Below, piece after piece: positions 43,150 through 55,300 of a stretch of DNA of 64,000 nucleotides (positions are counted from its first letter, which is position 1; each line of letters starts with the position of its first letter). The notes beneath the pieces are model-generated. The model made no database searches. It was given only the letters and a program-made list of their open reading frames with translations, and was not told the origin of the DNA. This DNA is from Apus apus. Taxonomy: Eukaryota; Chordata; Aves; Apodiformes; Apodidae. The translations under genes and the position numbers were made by a program. The stretch covers positions 3,534,501 through 3,598,500 of the forward strand of contig NC_067295.1 in assembly GCF_020740795.1 (NCBI RefSeq), in the 5' to 3' direction.

Positions 43150-44865
43150 TTTTGGTATTTTTCTTTTCCTCACAAGCTGCTCTTGCAAACAGTATAGACT
43201 TTTTTCCATAGTGTCTTAAGACTCTGCAGAAATGTATTAGAGCTCCTGGGCATGTTTTCCGGAGCAGAGCACAGCCAGAAACTTTGTCAGCTGCATTCAG
43301 CTGCTGGAGAGCAGGGTGTTACCACCCAATCCTTGTGCTGAAACTCCTTAAGCTTGACTTTGGAGAGGCTGGAGTAGCTCTGAGAAGTTGTTCAAGGGAT
43401 GTTGAACCCTTCTGTGGGTGAAAACACCTTCCTGTGACAGGAAAGGCTTCTAGCAGAGAAATGGGCCAGGGAAAGGTGGGTCACTGCCACCCCATGTGTG
43501 CTGCTTCACATGAAAGTGTTGGGGCTGGACCAGGAGTCAATGCAGGTCCTTTGGCAGTAGGGCTGTGTTGGAGGTGACTGTTTCTGTGGGATTTGACTCT
43601 CTTCCTACTGCAGATTCCCAGATGCTGTTCACTAGCCTGGAGCCCATCGATCTGGCTCTGCCTGGAGCTGCCTTTTAATATTGAGGACCTGTATTTCAGG
43701 TTCCATTGCATGTCACTTCCCCCTCCTGAGGGGAGTCCTCCCTCTCTGCAAGCCTTCCTGGCTGCAGGCTCAGCAGGAGGTGAGGACAAGTTGATGTAGT
43801 TCTTGAGTCCCTCTCTGGTGCCCTGTGTCCATCCCTGCAGCTACTGCTCTGCTAGCAGATGTATTGCACCAACTCTGCTGTAGCTTCATAACCTGCTGGA
43901 CATGGATCCATCCTTGTGGTGCTGATGGATTGTGAAAGGTTCTGCTAGGATCCTTCAGTCTGCAGGGGCTGAAGCTATCTCAAGGGCTTTGCTCCATGCA
44001 AGATGGGGGGGTGGTTTCCTAATGTTCTGGGGTAGAGGCGCTGAGTCTTCAAAATAACCCTGTGTGGGTTTAGGGCTTTGCTTCCTCAGCTGCAGGGGGA
44101 GGTGATGTGACAGGTAACTCAATCTGAAGGGAAAAGCTGTTCTTCAGGAAACAGAGCCTCTTCCTCTACCCTGGATCTGCTCATCAGATGGTCACACATT
44201 TCTCCTCCAGGCCATATAAGAAAAAGGAGTTGGTGGTTACATCCTGGTTGTGCTCCAGGGAGGTGTGTGGCCCTGATGGTGTGTGCCAGACCTGGGTATC
44301 ACTTGTATTAAAATGCTGCAGGTGATGAAATTCCAAGTGCTTCTTAGTCTCTAGTTCTTGGGTCCAAAGCTGTGTCCTTAGAGCTGTGATAAAGCAAGGC
44401 CTGAAGATGCAGCTGGAACAAGGGCCTGTGAAAGTCCTTAGTGCTTGTGGGTCAACACAAAGGGCTCCTGCACCTTCTCCCTGCTGACAGGGCTGACACA
44501 GCAGCTGGAAATGGTCAGATTTCACCAGGTAAAATGAATCTGAGGCAGGTGCTTCCTCAGTGTAAATGGAGATGCAGACTGGAGCTGAGGCCCATGTGGC
44601 CACTTGGGCTCTGGCCTGTGGTCCAGCATGGAGCACCCCACATGGCTCTTCCCATGGGGCAGGGCTGTCCCTTAGGGATGCTGCTGCTTGCTGATGCTCT
44701 GCTGACTTAAAGCAGACTAGAATGAGAGGGCAGAGCTAGCTGACTTTTCCCCCCCCCTTCTTTCCTGCGTGTGCCGGAGCTGAGCCTGATGTTGGGCAGA
44801 GCCCTGGGACCAAAGCTGCTCCCTTCCACCCTTACATCCTTAAGCTGCACGAAAGTGTTCCTGGG
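43150..44865. other. Intergenic spacer between KPNA7 and the SMURF1 promoter
   Basis: I see no gene, RNA or clear repeat in this stretch. Short open frames on both strands show no family resemblance. Confidence 0.6.
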
Positions 44866-44869
44866 GCCC

Positions 44870-45180
44870 TGGAGCAAGCTGGATCACCAGGATGAGCAGG
44901 GACACCTCCCACCAGCCCAGGCTGCACAAGCCTCATCCAACCTCCAGGGCGTGAGCATCAACAACCTCCCGGGGCAACCCCTTCCAGCACCTCACTGCCC
45001 TCGCGGTGAAGACTTTCTTCCTATTTTCTAACCTAAATCTGTCCTTTTCCAGTTTAAAACCGTTGCCCCTTGTTCTGTAACTGCTCTCTCTGGTGAAGTC
45101 TCTCCCCGTCTTCCCTGTAGCCCCTTCAGGCTCTGGAACGTGCTACAAGGTCTCCCTGGAGAGCTCTCCAGGCTGCAGAG
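44870..45180 (-). mobile_element. CR1 LINE fragment (antisense, 3' part)
   Basis: The plus strand carries the familiar complement of avian CR1 3' sequence: a block like gggacacctcccaccagccc, then caaccccttccagcacctca, a ttcttcct..tctaacctaaat stretch, a cagtttaaaac block, and gctacaaggtctccctggag. It is diverged and lacks the terminal repeat. Its right end fades into the SMURF1 CpG island. Confidence 0.9.
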
Positions 45181-45510
45181 CCGCAGCTCCCGCAGCTCCC
45201 CCCGGGCTGGCGCCCCTGCCCGGCTCCTCATCCCCCCCTCGGAGCCGCCCCCCCGAGCACAGCCCCTCCTGCCGGGCCACACCGGGCTTCGCGGCTCCGC
45301 TCTGCGAACTTGGAGCCGCCCACTCCTCCCGGGGGGCTGGGGTGGAACCTTCCTTGCCCCTTCCTTTCCCTTAGACACGAGGAGGGAATTCCGTGCTGTG
45401 AGGCTGGGGAGACCCTGGCGCAGGCTGCCCAGGGAAGCTGTGGCTGCCCCGTCCCTGGCAGCGCTGCAGGGCGGGCTGGACGGGGCTGGGAGCAGCCCGG
45501 GCTGGCGGGA

Positions 45511-45539
45511 GGGCCGGGCCGGGCCGGGCCGGGCCGGGT
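45511..45539 (+). repeat. GGGCC pentanucleotide tandem repeat in the SMURF1 promoter
   Basis: Five to six consecutive GGGCC units, with GGG runs spaced so that a G-quadruplex is possible on the plus strand. It lies about 100-130 bases upstream of the NRF1 site. Confidence 0.9.
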
Positions 45540-45642
45540 CGCAGCCCCTCCCAGCGCCGCCCCGGGCACGGAGCCGCCGCGGGCTCCTCCGCCCGCCAGG
45601 GGGCGCCTTTCCATCCCCCCCCCCCCCCCAGCCTGCCCGCTC

Positions 45643-45654
45643 TGCGCATGCGCT
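45643..45654 (+). promoter_or_regulatory. SMURF1: NRF1 binding motif
   Basis: TGCGCATGCGCT contains the perfect NRF1 palindrome GCGCATGCGC. NRF1 sites of this kind are typical of CpG-island core promoters, close to the start of transcription. Confidence 0.8.
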
Positions 45655-45676
45655 TCTCCCACCCTCCGACCTTCCC

Positions 45677-45688
45677 ATCATGGCGGGC
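45677..45688 (+). promoter_or_regulatory. SMURF1: YY1-like motif
   Basis: The ATCATGGCGGGC stretch contains the ATGGCGG core bound by YY1 just downstream of many TATA-less start sites. The same ATG opens a twelve-codon frame ending at 45,718, which would matter only if transcription starts upstream. Confidence 0.5.
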
Positions 45689-45715
45689 CCGGCGCGGCCG
45701 CTCCGCCCTGCGCGC

Positions 45716-45723
45716 TGACGTCA
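45716..45723 (+). promoter_or_regulatory. SMURF1: Perfect palindromic CRE (TGACGTCA)
   Basis: TGACGTCA is the full CREB/ATF consensus. It lies in the CpG island about 190 bases upstream of the SMURF1 start codon and next to a GC box. Confidence 0.8.
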
Positions 45724-45728
45724 CGTCC

Positions 45729-45740
45729 CGGGGCGGGGCC
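45729..45740 (+). promoter_or_regulatory. SMURF1: GC box (Sp1-type)
   Basis: CGGGGCGGGGCC matches the Sp1/KLF consensus and follows the CRE within ten bases. Confidence 0.65.
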
Positions 45741-45847
45741 AGCGGCGCTCCGGGCCGGGCGGGCGCGGCGGGGCTGGCGGCGGCGGGAGGGGCCGGGCGG
45801 CGGGGCCCGGGCGGCGCGGAGGCAGCGGCACCGGCAGCGGGGCCCGC

Positions 45848-45877
45848 ATGGCGGGGCGGCGTGGGGCCGCCGGCTGA
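45848..45877 (+). other. SMURF1: Short upstream ORF in the SMURF1 leader
   Basis: ATG at 45,848 opens a nine-codon frame (MAGRRGAAG) closed by TGA at 45,875-45,877, 32 bases before the SMURF1 ATG. G at +4 but C at -3 gives middling context. If the transcript starts upstream, it could reduce translation of the main frame. Confidence 0.6.
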
Positions 45878-45909
45878 TCTCGGCGCTGTTGTTGCTGCTT
45901 CTCGGCGAG

Positions 45910-45964
45910 ATGTCGAATCCCGGGACGCGCCGGAACGGTTCCAGCATCAAGATCCGCCTCACAG
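45910..45964 (+). CDS. SMURF1: SMURF1 coding exon 1 (residues 1-18 plus first base of codon 19)
   Basis: SMURF1 is a NEDD4-family HECT E3 ubiquitin ligase (C2, WW, HECT) that targets BMP/TGF-beta pathway SMADs, receptors and RhoA. This exon encodes MSNPGTRRNGSSIKIRLT, the N-terminus of vertebrate SMURF1; SMURF2 has a different second half of this peptide. The exon ends ACAG|gtaacg, leaving one base (phase 1). That fits the next residue of the C2 domain, valine (GTN). G is at -3 of the ATG. The C2, WW and HECT exons lie beyond the right edge. The frame is open upstream to an ATG at 45,310, but the known start is used. Confidence 0.96.
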
Positions 45965-48900
45965 GTAACGGGGCGGCGGCGGCGGCGGCGTTTTGGGTTC
46001 CCTCCGCTTCAGGGCCCGGCTTTCCCTCCCCTCGGGCCGCCCGGCGCTGTGAGGGCGGGCAGGCCGGGCCCGGGGCGGGGGGCGGCGGGACGGAGGCCGC
46101 GGCGGCGGCGACCGAGCTCCGGTCGGCGCCGAACTTTTATCCGCCCTTTTTTGTTGTTGGCTTGTGTTTGTTGGTTTTTGTGTGGGATTTTTTTTTTTGT
46201 AGCCCCGCTTCCACCTCCGTGGCTCTCGGTTCTGGCTGACTCGGGTGTTCAGCCTGCCCGGCCCCCCGGGGACCCCCCCGGCTGCTTCAGCCCCCTCAGG
46301 CTGGCACGGACTGGGGTGGGTGTGCGGCTTTGGGGTGGGGGTGCCCCTCCTTCCCCGTCTCCTTTCAGCAGGCCAGGACACCCTGCCCCTTCCTGGGGTC
46401 CCTTCTGCATCTTCTGCCGTCGGGGAGCCTTGTGTCCCCCCCTTCCAGGGAGCCAGAGCACCCTCCTCCTTCCTTGGATCTCTTGTGCATCTCCCCTGTG
46501 GAGTCGGGGGTGTCTATGTGACACCCCCCCTGCAAGCCAGGACACCCTGCCCCTTCCTGGGGTCTCTTCTGCCTCTTGCCCAGGAGCATTTCCAGGGCCA
46601 CCTTCCCCACAGACTGAATTTCATCATTTGCTTCACTTCAGTTAATAAACCCCCCCACAGCCTCCCATGTGCTGAGGAGGAGAACCCGGTTGCTACTGAG
46701 AAAACGTGCATGTAGTTGGTTTTAGCTCCTTTTTTTTTTTAGTGTGGCTTTTTTTTTTTTTCCCTGCTTCCAAGCAACTTGCTCTCACTTGGCAAATCGC
46801 TCACCCAACTCCTGAAGTTCCTTCCCCACCAAGACAGTGTGTGTTGTGCCTCCTTATGAGCCCTTTGCCAGGGTGCACGTATGGATAAGCCAACTTGTGT
46901 TGCACCCTGAAAGAGCTGGATTAAGGCCTCTGGAAGCTGCCGAGACTGCTTCTTTAGTGGGAGGAGAGACAGTTCCTGCTTCTCTAGACTGCTGTGTGAA
47001 TTATTAATGAATAAGGCCCAATCCAGCCTTTCAAAGGCAACAGGTGGGTGGTTGGGGATCTGTTGGGCTGGAGGAGGCACGATGCTGCTCCGAGTCACTG
47101 GCATTGATCTTTAGAGAGCTGTTTGAGTGCATGAAACATTGTCAAATAATGAGAAAACAGCACTACTTAAACTTCAGTTACAGGTTAACTTGCTTCTGGC
47201 GTAGAACACAATCAGAAGCAACTCTTAAAAAAAAAAAAAATAAAATAAGTCCTGGTGTTGTTCTAATCCTTTTTTTGATTCTGCACTGCTTGTGCTTTAG
47301 AAGACCAAAGTTTGTGAGGATAATGTAAATCTGAAAATCCTTTTCTTGGACGTGAGAAGGCTGAAAATATTTTCAGAGTGTATGGATGGTGTTTGATCTG
47401 AAATTAGTTTTGTGGAGATGTGTACTAAATGTCAGCTCAGTCATTAATGTGGCTTATTTTTATGCAAGTCAGTCAATAAAATTGTTGTGAGCTAAGTAAC
47501 TTAGGCAGTTGCCATAGCCCTTCTTCTGAGCTGGAGGATAACATTTGAATAATAGACAGAAGCTGTTGGGTTTCATTTTAAAGGATGAATTCTGCAGCAA
47601 AATGCTTTTTTGCTTTTAGCATATACTCATCTTCTAGCTGAGAACATTGTCTGGAAGACACAGAAGTTTCAGTTTATTGAGCAACCTGGTGGATTATTTT
47701 TTTTTTTTCCCACTCTTTTTATTAACTATATTGAAGAAATCTCCTGCTTGCTCAAACACATCTTATGTTTTTACAAGCAGGGAACCTGGGTGGTGTGACA
47801 AAAAAATTACTGTATTTAATAAAAATGAAATTGCTTTGGGAGAGGTTTAGCTTCAGCATGGTTGGGCAATGCTGTGTTCTTGGCTTTGCAGGAGACCAAC
47901 GTGCTGACTTACCTGTTTCACAGAGCTGGAGCGAGCGTGGCTTTTGTTTTCTCATCTGTTTTGCTGTTAGCAGATTTGAGCAGATTTAAATCAAGACAGA
48001 GGACCTCTTCTGTTATGATTTAGTGCCTGCATTGTGTTTCCTGTGATTAGAAACAGTTTATGCTTTGCACTGCTGAAAATAGCTGTGTAAACACCACTTA
48101 GGCTGAAGGTGCCTGTGAGCATTTCTTTGTAAATGGGAAGCGAATGGTGGTAGAATCTTTCATGCTTGTTTAAAGACACATTTATAGGAAAGGTATTTGC
48201 ATCATTGGGATTATTTATGTGAATATATCTAAAAGTTCTGGGTCTTCTGATGATTATCAGAAATGGTCTTCCAGCTGATACAGTGGTGTCCGTCTTACCC
48301 CTGATACAAATAATCATGAAATAACATACCTTGTTTAGAAATATATTAAAAAACCAGCATCAGCAAGCGTGTTGGATGGCAGGTTAAACTGACTGTGTCC
48401 TTATGGATCAGATGTGTCAATCCCATCGTAGCTCAGTTCCTCCCAAAGCTGTTCCTCTTATTTCTGTTGGCACCTTCATCGCTGCTGGTGATGTAGGAGC
48501 CAGAGATATTATGGCCTTGTCTCTTGGTGCTTGGAGCAGTTCTAGGCAGAGCAGGGTACAACTTAGTGTTGGGTCCCTGGTGTCTTTGTATCCGTTTGGT
48601 CATCGGGGAAGTGCAACCCTGGAATTATCAAACCGGGGATGGAAATAATGAAGTGATACTCTGAGCGCGTGTGGTCGAAAAGTCTGCCCGAGTTCTGCTG
48701 GGTCAGGGAGGAACATGATCCACAGGCCAGAGAACCTTCATGGAGCATGTCTCCCTCTTTTCACTGATGTGCTTCTCTGAAACCTTTGCTTGCTGCTGCA
48801 GTTGCTGCTCCCTGGGGAAGTTCTGAAGGGTTCATCATCTCCAAGGCTTACACATGTCTTGCTCATACTGTCCTGCCTCCCAGAATTACTCGTGAAAACT

Positions 48901-51900
48901 GCAGTCTCATTGTTCTGGGTATCAGAGACATTCCTGTCCCAGGTAGCTTGCAGGGCAAAGGTTGCAGATGGAATTGGAAAAACTACGAAGAAGTGGACTG
49001 AACATGTAACTTTTCTACAAAAAAAAGACCCTGCAGGGTGTGTTCTGGCTTCTTCAGTATTGGATTTTACAACAGTGTCTCAGCTGAGGTGTTTAAAGCT
49101 GGCTGGCTTCTGGTGCCGTTGTGGAACTGAGAAAAGATTGGGAAGGAAGAAGCATCAGTTTAAACGTTATGGATCACTTCATAGATAGAGCAGGAAGGCG
49201 GGAGACCTGGTGTATAGGAGCAGATGGCCTTGTTGAGGGCTGATGACAAAACCAGTCTCTCTAACAGAAAAGCTGGAGTTGGTATAATAGGAGAATACAA
49301 ATTATGGTCTCCAAGCATTTCACTTAGCAAGGCTCAGAGTGCTCTAGAGTGGAAAAATGGGCTTCTCCTTGTCTGAGCTGGCCTGGGAGGTGTTGGGCTG
49401 CTGGGGGTTGGTGCAGTTTTGGAGAGAGGGTAGAGGTGGGAACCCTCTCAGGTGTGAGGGGGGGGGAACCTGCAGTATCAGAGGTATTAAGGATGAGTGA
49501 GGAAGATGATGAGGAACAAGGCAGATTCTGTGAGGTGAGTGAGTCAGAGGGGATTTGTAGATGACAAGTTTGATTCCTGTGGGAAAGGTGGTGGTGCTTG
49601 CCAGTAGCAAAGAAAGGGAAAGAGCTGATGCAGACGAGTGTCCTGAACTCCACTTTCAGTTCACTGTTGTCAGCACCATTTAGGGAAGTCCTGTCTACAA
49701 AACCTGAGCAGTTCCTAGCTGGTAAATGGGTGGCTTCATGTCTTTTTGCAGATAAGCATTTGTAATTTAAGGAACACATGAAAGAATACAGCGACTTCAA
49801 GTAGAAAATGAAACATTACATGTCTTTAAAAGCAGTGTTCACATAGGATTGTTACAAAGGCACAGAAGAAAATGTGTCACAACCATCAGGGTGTTTTGTC
49901 TCCCTTTCATGGCTGGTGTATTGATCAATGCAGCAAAGTTAACTAGCCGATCAATAGCAGCACTGATATTGGTGACCTGGCCAGTTTTGTGTCCCCTGTT
50001 CAGAAACAATGGCTATCTCTGTAGGGATCTCTGTATCAGACAGTGTAAACACTTCACAGACTGTCTGTAGTTTTCTGTGTGCTACAGGCTAAAAACCGGT
50101 GCAAGAAGGCAGAAGCAGCTCAGCCCAGCCTGCCTTGGCATTTGGAATTCCATATTGAGCCAGCTTCGTGCCACGGGGAAACACAGTGGGAAGCAGCAGT
50201 TTTAGCAGCTCCCAAATTTATTTTATGTGGTAATCTGGGAGTATGTTGAAATCTATGTCTCGTTACTTTCTCATGGTGAGGATTTTCTCTGCTCCATGTC
50301 CCCTGGGAGCAGCTGCCTGGCTGTGGTTGGCGCTGGGCTGGACCTCCGGCCGAGCCTCGCCCGCATGTTCCCTGTGCCAGGCTGAGCACGGTGCTTCGTC
50401 CTCTGAGGCACTTGGATAGGGATGGCAAAGAGGCTTTGGGGCATATAACTTTGGGGACCTTAAAAAAATAAATTAATGAATCTTGCTGTCATGAGGGGAA
50501 GTGGAGAGAGCAGGCTTTGCAGCCAGCCAGCTGGCATCTTTGGGCTGCTGGAGTGGGAATCCAAAGAGGAGCCTTTTCCTCTGGGCAGGCTATGGGAAGT
50601 GAGTCTCCCTTTTTTGTTTCTCCCACTAAGGCAAAGCTGTGCCAGCACCATTGTCCTGCTGGAAGTAAATTAAATCTCCTAAAAGAGTTTGTTTGAATAT
50701 CCCCTTCAGGAAGGGAAAGTAGGAACAATAACTACTTTATTCCTAACTTGAAACTTTCTTTTCTCAAATTGAATGTATTCATACAAAAACATGCAGTTTG
50801 GGATGTGGTTGTGCAGTTACTTAATGATTGATTTAATTTTTGTTTATTCCATACAACCCACCAGCCTAAGAAGAGTTTTCTCATCTGTATCCTTGAAGCT
50901 CTTCATGACATTTCTAAAATTTTGCGATGTCATTTCTCTTTGAGGTGCAAAATGGAGCATCAGTTCTGGGGCAATATAAGCAGTGTTTCCAATTTCTCAG
51001 TGAGGAAGTTGATTTTTGCTCCATGACTGTGTGTGTGCCAGGTAACTGACCCTCCCTGGCAGCACCTGGAGAGATTGCTGAAGCTGCTGCTGTAAACAGA
51101 GACCAGCCAGACCCCTTGGTTATTCCTGTGGCTGGTTGGAGGTGTGGTGAGGCACAGAATAAAGAAGTACTGCATGGAAATTCCATCTCTGTGCGTTTTG
51201 AAGGTTTCCCTGGATCGCTGCCTGACTTGAAGCAAGTCCAGTTGACACGCTTAAGGCTGGATTAATCTGGTTAGATTACTTGCTGCTATTTATGGTTCCA
51301 GAGTTAACTACTCACTCGGCTGCCTTGTTGGCTTGGGTGGTGTTGGTTGAGGTGGCATGATGGGGCAGAGTGGTTTGGAAAAGACAACGTTCAGTTGTTT
51401 GCTGTAGTGTACTGGGGAAGTTTAGGGATGTAAAGAGCACAGCAACTCATTTAGGACTTGAGTGAGAAGCATATTTAAAAAAAAAAAAGGCTGGAAGAGA
51501 CAGTTCCATCTGCCATCTTTGTCCCTCAGTTAGGAATTTAATAATTTTTTGCTATCTTTTTCTATTTTGATTCTTCTGAAAATGGTCAAAAATATTACTG
51601 CGAAAAGGACCACATTCTGGAATATCACTGGAAGCTTTTACCTCTATTAGTGTTTGATATTTTTTCATGGAAACTGGTGCTGATTTATTCTCCCAGAGCA
51701 AAACAAGCTTGTATTACCCTGTGGCTGAAAATGGTTTGTCTTTTCCTTCAGCAGCAGTTGCAGGGGGCAAAGGAGTCAGTGAGATCTTGAGTCTCAAGAT
51801 ACTTGTTGACAACCACAGTGTTGTTTTTCCTGTTGTGAATCTGTTTGGGTTTTGGGATGTATGTTTGTGTCAAGGTCTTCAATGCTGTTGCCAGTGTCTC

Positions 51901-52208
51901 CTCCTCTGTTGACAGTGAGGACAGCACTAGAGTTGATTGACCTCCAGGGTTTTACCTTGATACCATCTCACCTTCTCTAGCGTGCATGTTGGAAAGCCTG
52001 GAGTTAAGCATGCAGGTAGTCAACATCCAGCACTCGTGTTGTGGCTGGTAGTGAGGAAGCTGCACTGCTTTCAGATTGTGATGTTTCAGGGGCTTACAAG
52101 TGAGTTCCTGCAGATACTGCTGCAATAACTGCAATATGTCCTTGCTAGCCTTCTGACCCTCATTGCCAAAAATTTGTCACCCACCATGAGGCAACAGGAG
52201 AAAAACTG

Positions 52209-52351
52209 TGCTCATGCTTCAGCTGCTTCAGTGAAAATTCAGCTTCTCCATGTAAGTCTTGCTCAAGAATTTAAACTGGAGAATTTAAGTCAAGAACTCA
52301 TCTAACTCAAGAATTTAAGATGCTGGACTTCAAAAAGCTGAAGCATGAGCA
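52209..52351. repeat. 16-bp perfect inverted repeat with internal direct repeats in SMURF1 intron 1
   Basis: The arms TGCTCATGCTTCAGCT (52,209-52,224) and its exact reverse complement (52,336-52,351) enclose 111 bases. Inside, ctcaagaatttaa occurs twice (near 52,262 and 52,306), and gaatttaa a third time. The RNA could form a long hairpin. It resembles a small palindromic element, but no family is recognised. Confidence 0.7.
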
Positions 52352-55300
52352 TGTGTTGCCTTCTGTTGGGTGTTGATTTTGGGAGAGAAAAACAGGAGGG
52401 AGAGTAGTGATTTCTTAAACCATGCACCAACCTTTGCTAGAGCTTGTTTATTAATGTATATCAGTTTACACAAGATTTATTCAATGATTAATATAAGAAG
52501 AAACATGCATGTGTGTTTGCTAAAGGAAGGTCAGTAGGTCCATAACAGGTTAAGGTGCTGGGTGTCTTTAAACTTTGATTCCCATGTCTTTGAAGGGAAA
52601 TTCAGTAATTTCTGAGAGGGGATCCCTGGGGATATTTTTCTCTGTCTTCCGTCTCTCTTTCTTTGTAAGAGTCTTAAAATGCAATGGGAGAACATAGCAA
52701 AAATGTTGAAAGTTTTTCTTTCAAATATTCTCTTATGAACTGGCAGCTACTTTGGGAATATTGGAGGGTGTAGGAGCTGGATGATAAGGCTGGTGATACT
52801 GTAGTTGAATTGGCAGAATGAGCATGCATGCTGTTTTAGAAAGAATCTCTCCACAGGACTGTAATAGCTTGATGCCTTCCTCTTCAGTAAGTCGTTTTTG
52901 TCAAGTTAAAGGCCAAAATTCAAACTGGCTTGTTGTCAAGGACACTAAGCATAGCAGGCAAAAAAATCCCCAAGGCTACCCAATTCACAGCATAGATAGA
53001 TAGAGCTGGCAGAGCATGGCTTGCTCTGCTTCCCCTCCCCCAGGAAAAAAATCCCCTTCTCTGGGTGGTTTGTTGTGTGTGGGGTTTTTTTGTTTTGTTT
53101 TTTTGAGGATACGGTCACTATTCTGCATACTAATACAATTTAACAGAAAGTATTTAAATGGAAGGTTTGTTTATCTGTTTGTGGGTAAAACAATCCATTA
53201 TTGTTTGGGAGTAATGCAAAAATAATGCACAATCCCCCCAGTGAGTGCGTGGTGCTGCAGGCTGCTCTGCCCTTCCAGCTGTGCTCACCTCTGCCGCAGC
53301 TGGAGGGAACAGTCATCACGTCCCGGTGAGCACCGGCCCTTCACGGTGGCTGTTGGTTGATGAAGCAGCTCAAATGGGTTAAGCTCACAGTCCAGAATCA
53401 TGCTGTTATTACCTTAAGAAATGATGGCAGATCCTGCGGAATTAGGTGTTTGTAATAGTTGCTGGTTTACACTTTGGTTCCTGATTCTCTGGTAAGAACA
53501 CACAGCAGCCCCTTTAGGAATAAAGGGCACTGTTCAACCACACCATTAACTTCAAGTATTATTGACCACGAGAACATTCCAGGAATATTATGTGTCCCTG
53601 AATGTCCTCACTAATGTGCAGTTTTAGCTGTGAGTGGTAGATGTTTCTTTCCCAGCTGATTATGAAGAAGCCCTGTTGTAGAGAATAAAATTTACTTCTT
53701 TCTTCCATAGATAACCTGGTATTATCTTTCTCTTGCAGTAGTTTTTGCTTTTCCTGGTAACCAGTATTAGGCAAATAAGTATTTTTGATAGGATGCAATC
53801 TTTTTTCCTCAAGTTGATGAGGTCTTTCTAGATATGTTTTATTATTTGGAGTAAAATAGCGTTTTTCCATGAGTGAATTAGGAGGAGCACTGTTTGCTTT
53901 GACCATTTTATATGTTTGCAATTTTGTCTTCTGTAAAAATCTGCCTATTTCTTCTAACAGTTTAACTAAAATAAAATTAATACGTCCTTATCAATTTCAA
54001 GTTTCCATCTCTTGTTTGCTTCACAGAATGGCAGGTGAAATTTGCACGTGTTAAAACCTGTTCATCTAATTAATTTCCTTAGTTTCCTGGATGTTACATT
54101 AAAAGCTTTCCTTTGTATTTTTCTCCTTAAAGGTTAAAAACCCATCGAGGGTGGTTGCCCTTTTATTCATTTTGAATTCAAGGCAGCTGCTCACATCAGT
54201 CTGAACTCTCTATCTTTTTTTTTTTTTTCTCGTGGTCCCGACTTCTCTTCCTCACACCCAGCGTGGTCTGTGTTGCATCCCCAGAGCAAACCGGACGTTG
54301 CAGCAGAAATTCACCCCCTGTGGTCAGTGTTTTTACATCTACGGGGTGTATGACCCAAAAAGAGTCTTTAAAAGGAAACATCTTTTGAAATGCATGTGCT
54401 CCATTTTACTGAAGAGCAAAGGCAAAAAAAAAAAAAAAAAAAGCCCCGACTGCGTATGAAAATTAACTGAGTGTGTCTTGTGCTGTTGCTTTAACATCTT
54501 TTTATTTTTGGCTCCACGAGTGCAGAATTTAGAAAAGCAAGGAGTTTCAATTTGATCCAGACTTGCAGGGCTTGATACACTTCCAGGGGAAGCCTTGTTC
54601 TCTCTCCTTGCAGCTGATGTGTTTTGTGGTTTTTCACATGTGCAGACGTTTTTATAAGCATGTGGGAACTTCAGTTTAAGCTCAGAATTAAAATACAGAG
54701 GTGGCGTTTTACAAGTAGAAGTCTAATTAGTGAACACCTTGTTGTTGAAAAAAGCTTCTTTAGTGTGAATGGGAAAAGAATCCGTTAGATTTTGTAAACG
54801 CAGGGTTTGGAAATGAGTAGGTGATGGAGGCTAAAGATCTGATGTAAGCCTTTGAAAGAGAAATTGGGTGAATTGTCTGGGCTCTTGAAATGGTATTTAT
54901 GGCAGTGTTATATGACAGCAGAGATTCCAAGCTGTATCTCCTTCTTAAAAATGTTTGCAGACAGGTATCTGTCAGCCTAAGTACTACAATGGGCACATTC
55001 ATATTTCATGTGTCTGTAAATATCCTGCTAAACAACAGATCAGAGAGAACAGAAATGTCTCAGTGAAAAAAATAAATGCCTGAAGTGTTGGGGCTTTTGG
55101 AATGCGCAGAGAACTTCTGGGTATCTAATTTGTCTTAGATGAAGTGTTTCTATGCTGTGATCTGCTGATGCATTGAACCCACTCCTGAAATTTGTTTTTA
55201 ACCAGAGTGAAAACACTCCTGTTGAGGTTCCCCTTTCACAGATGAGTGGTGAGATAAGGCTGAAAGGCGTAAGAGAAGTTGGGGAGCTGGTCGGTGCCAG

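Larger units (their letters stand above)
45180..46130 (+). promoter_or_regulatory. SMURF1: SMURF1 CpG-island promoter
   Basis: About 950 bases of very high G+C with dense CpG surrounding SMURF1 coding exon 1. No TATA box is seen. Individual motifs within it are listed separately. Very long open frames on both strands here are a by-product of stop-poor GC-rich sequence. Confidence 0.9.

Noticed and set aside
45028-45681. 217-aa minus-strand frame and other long frames in the CpG island
   Set aside because: GC-rich sequence is poor in stop codons. Composition is Pro/Arg/Gly/Ala-rich and no domain is seen.
46049-46645. 198-aa plus-strand frame after SMURF1 exon 1
   Set aside because: It lies in the start of intron 1, is compositionally biased, and has no splice or family support.
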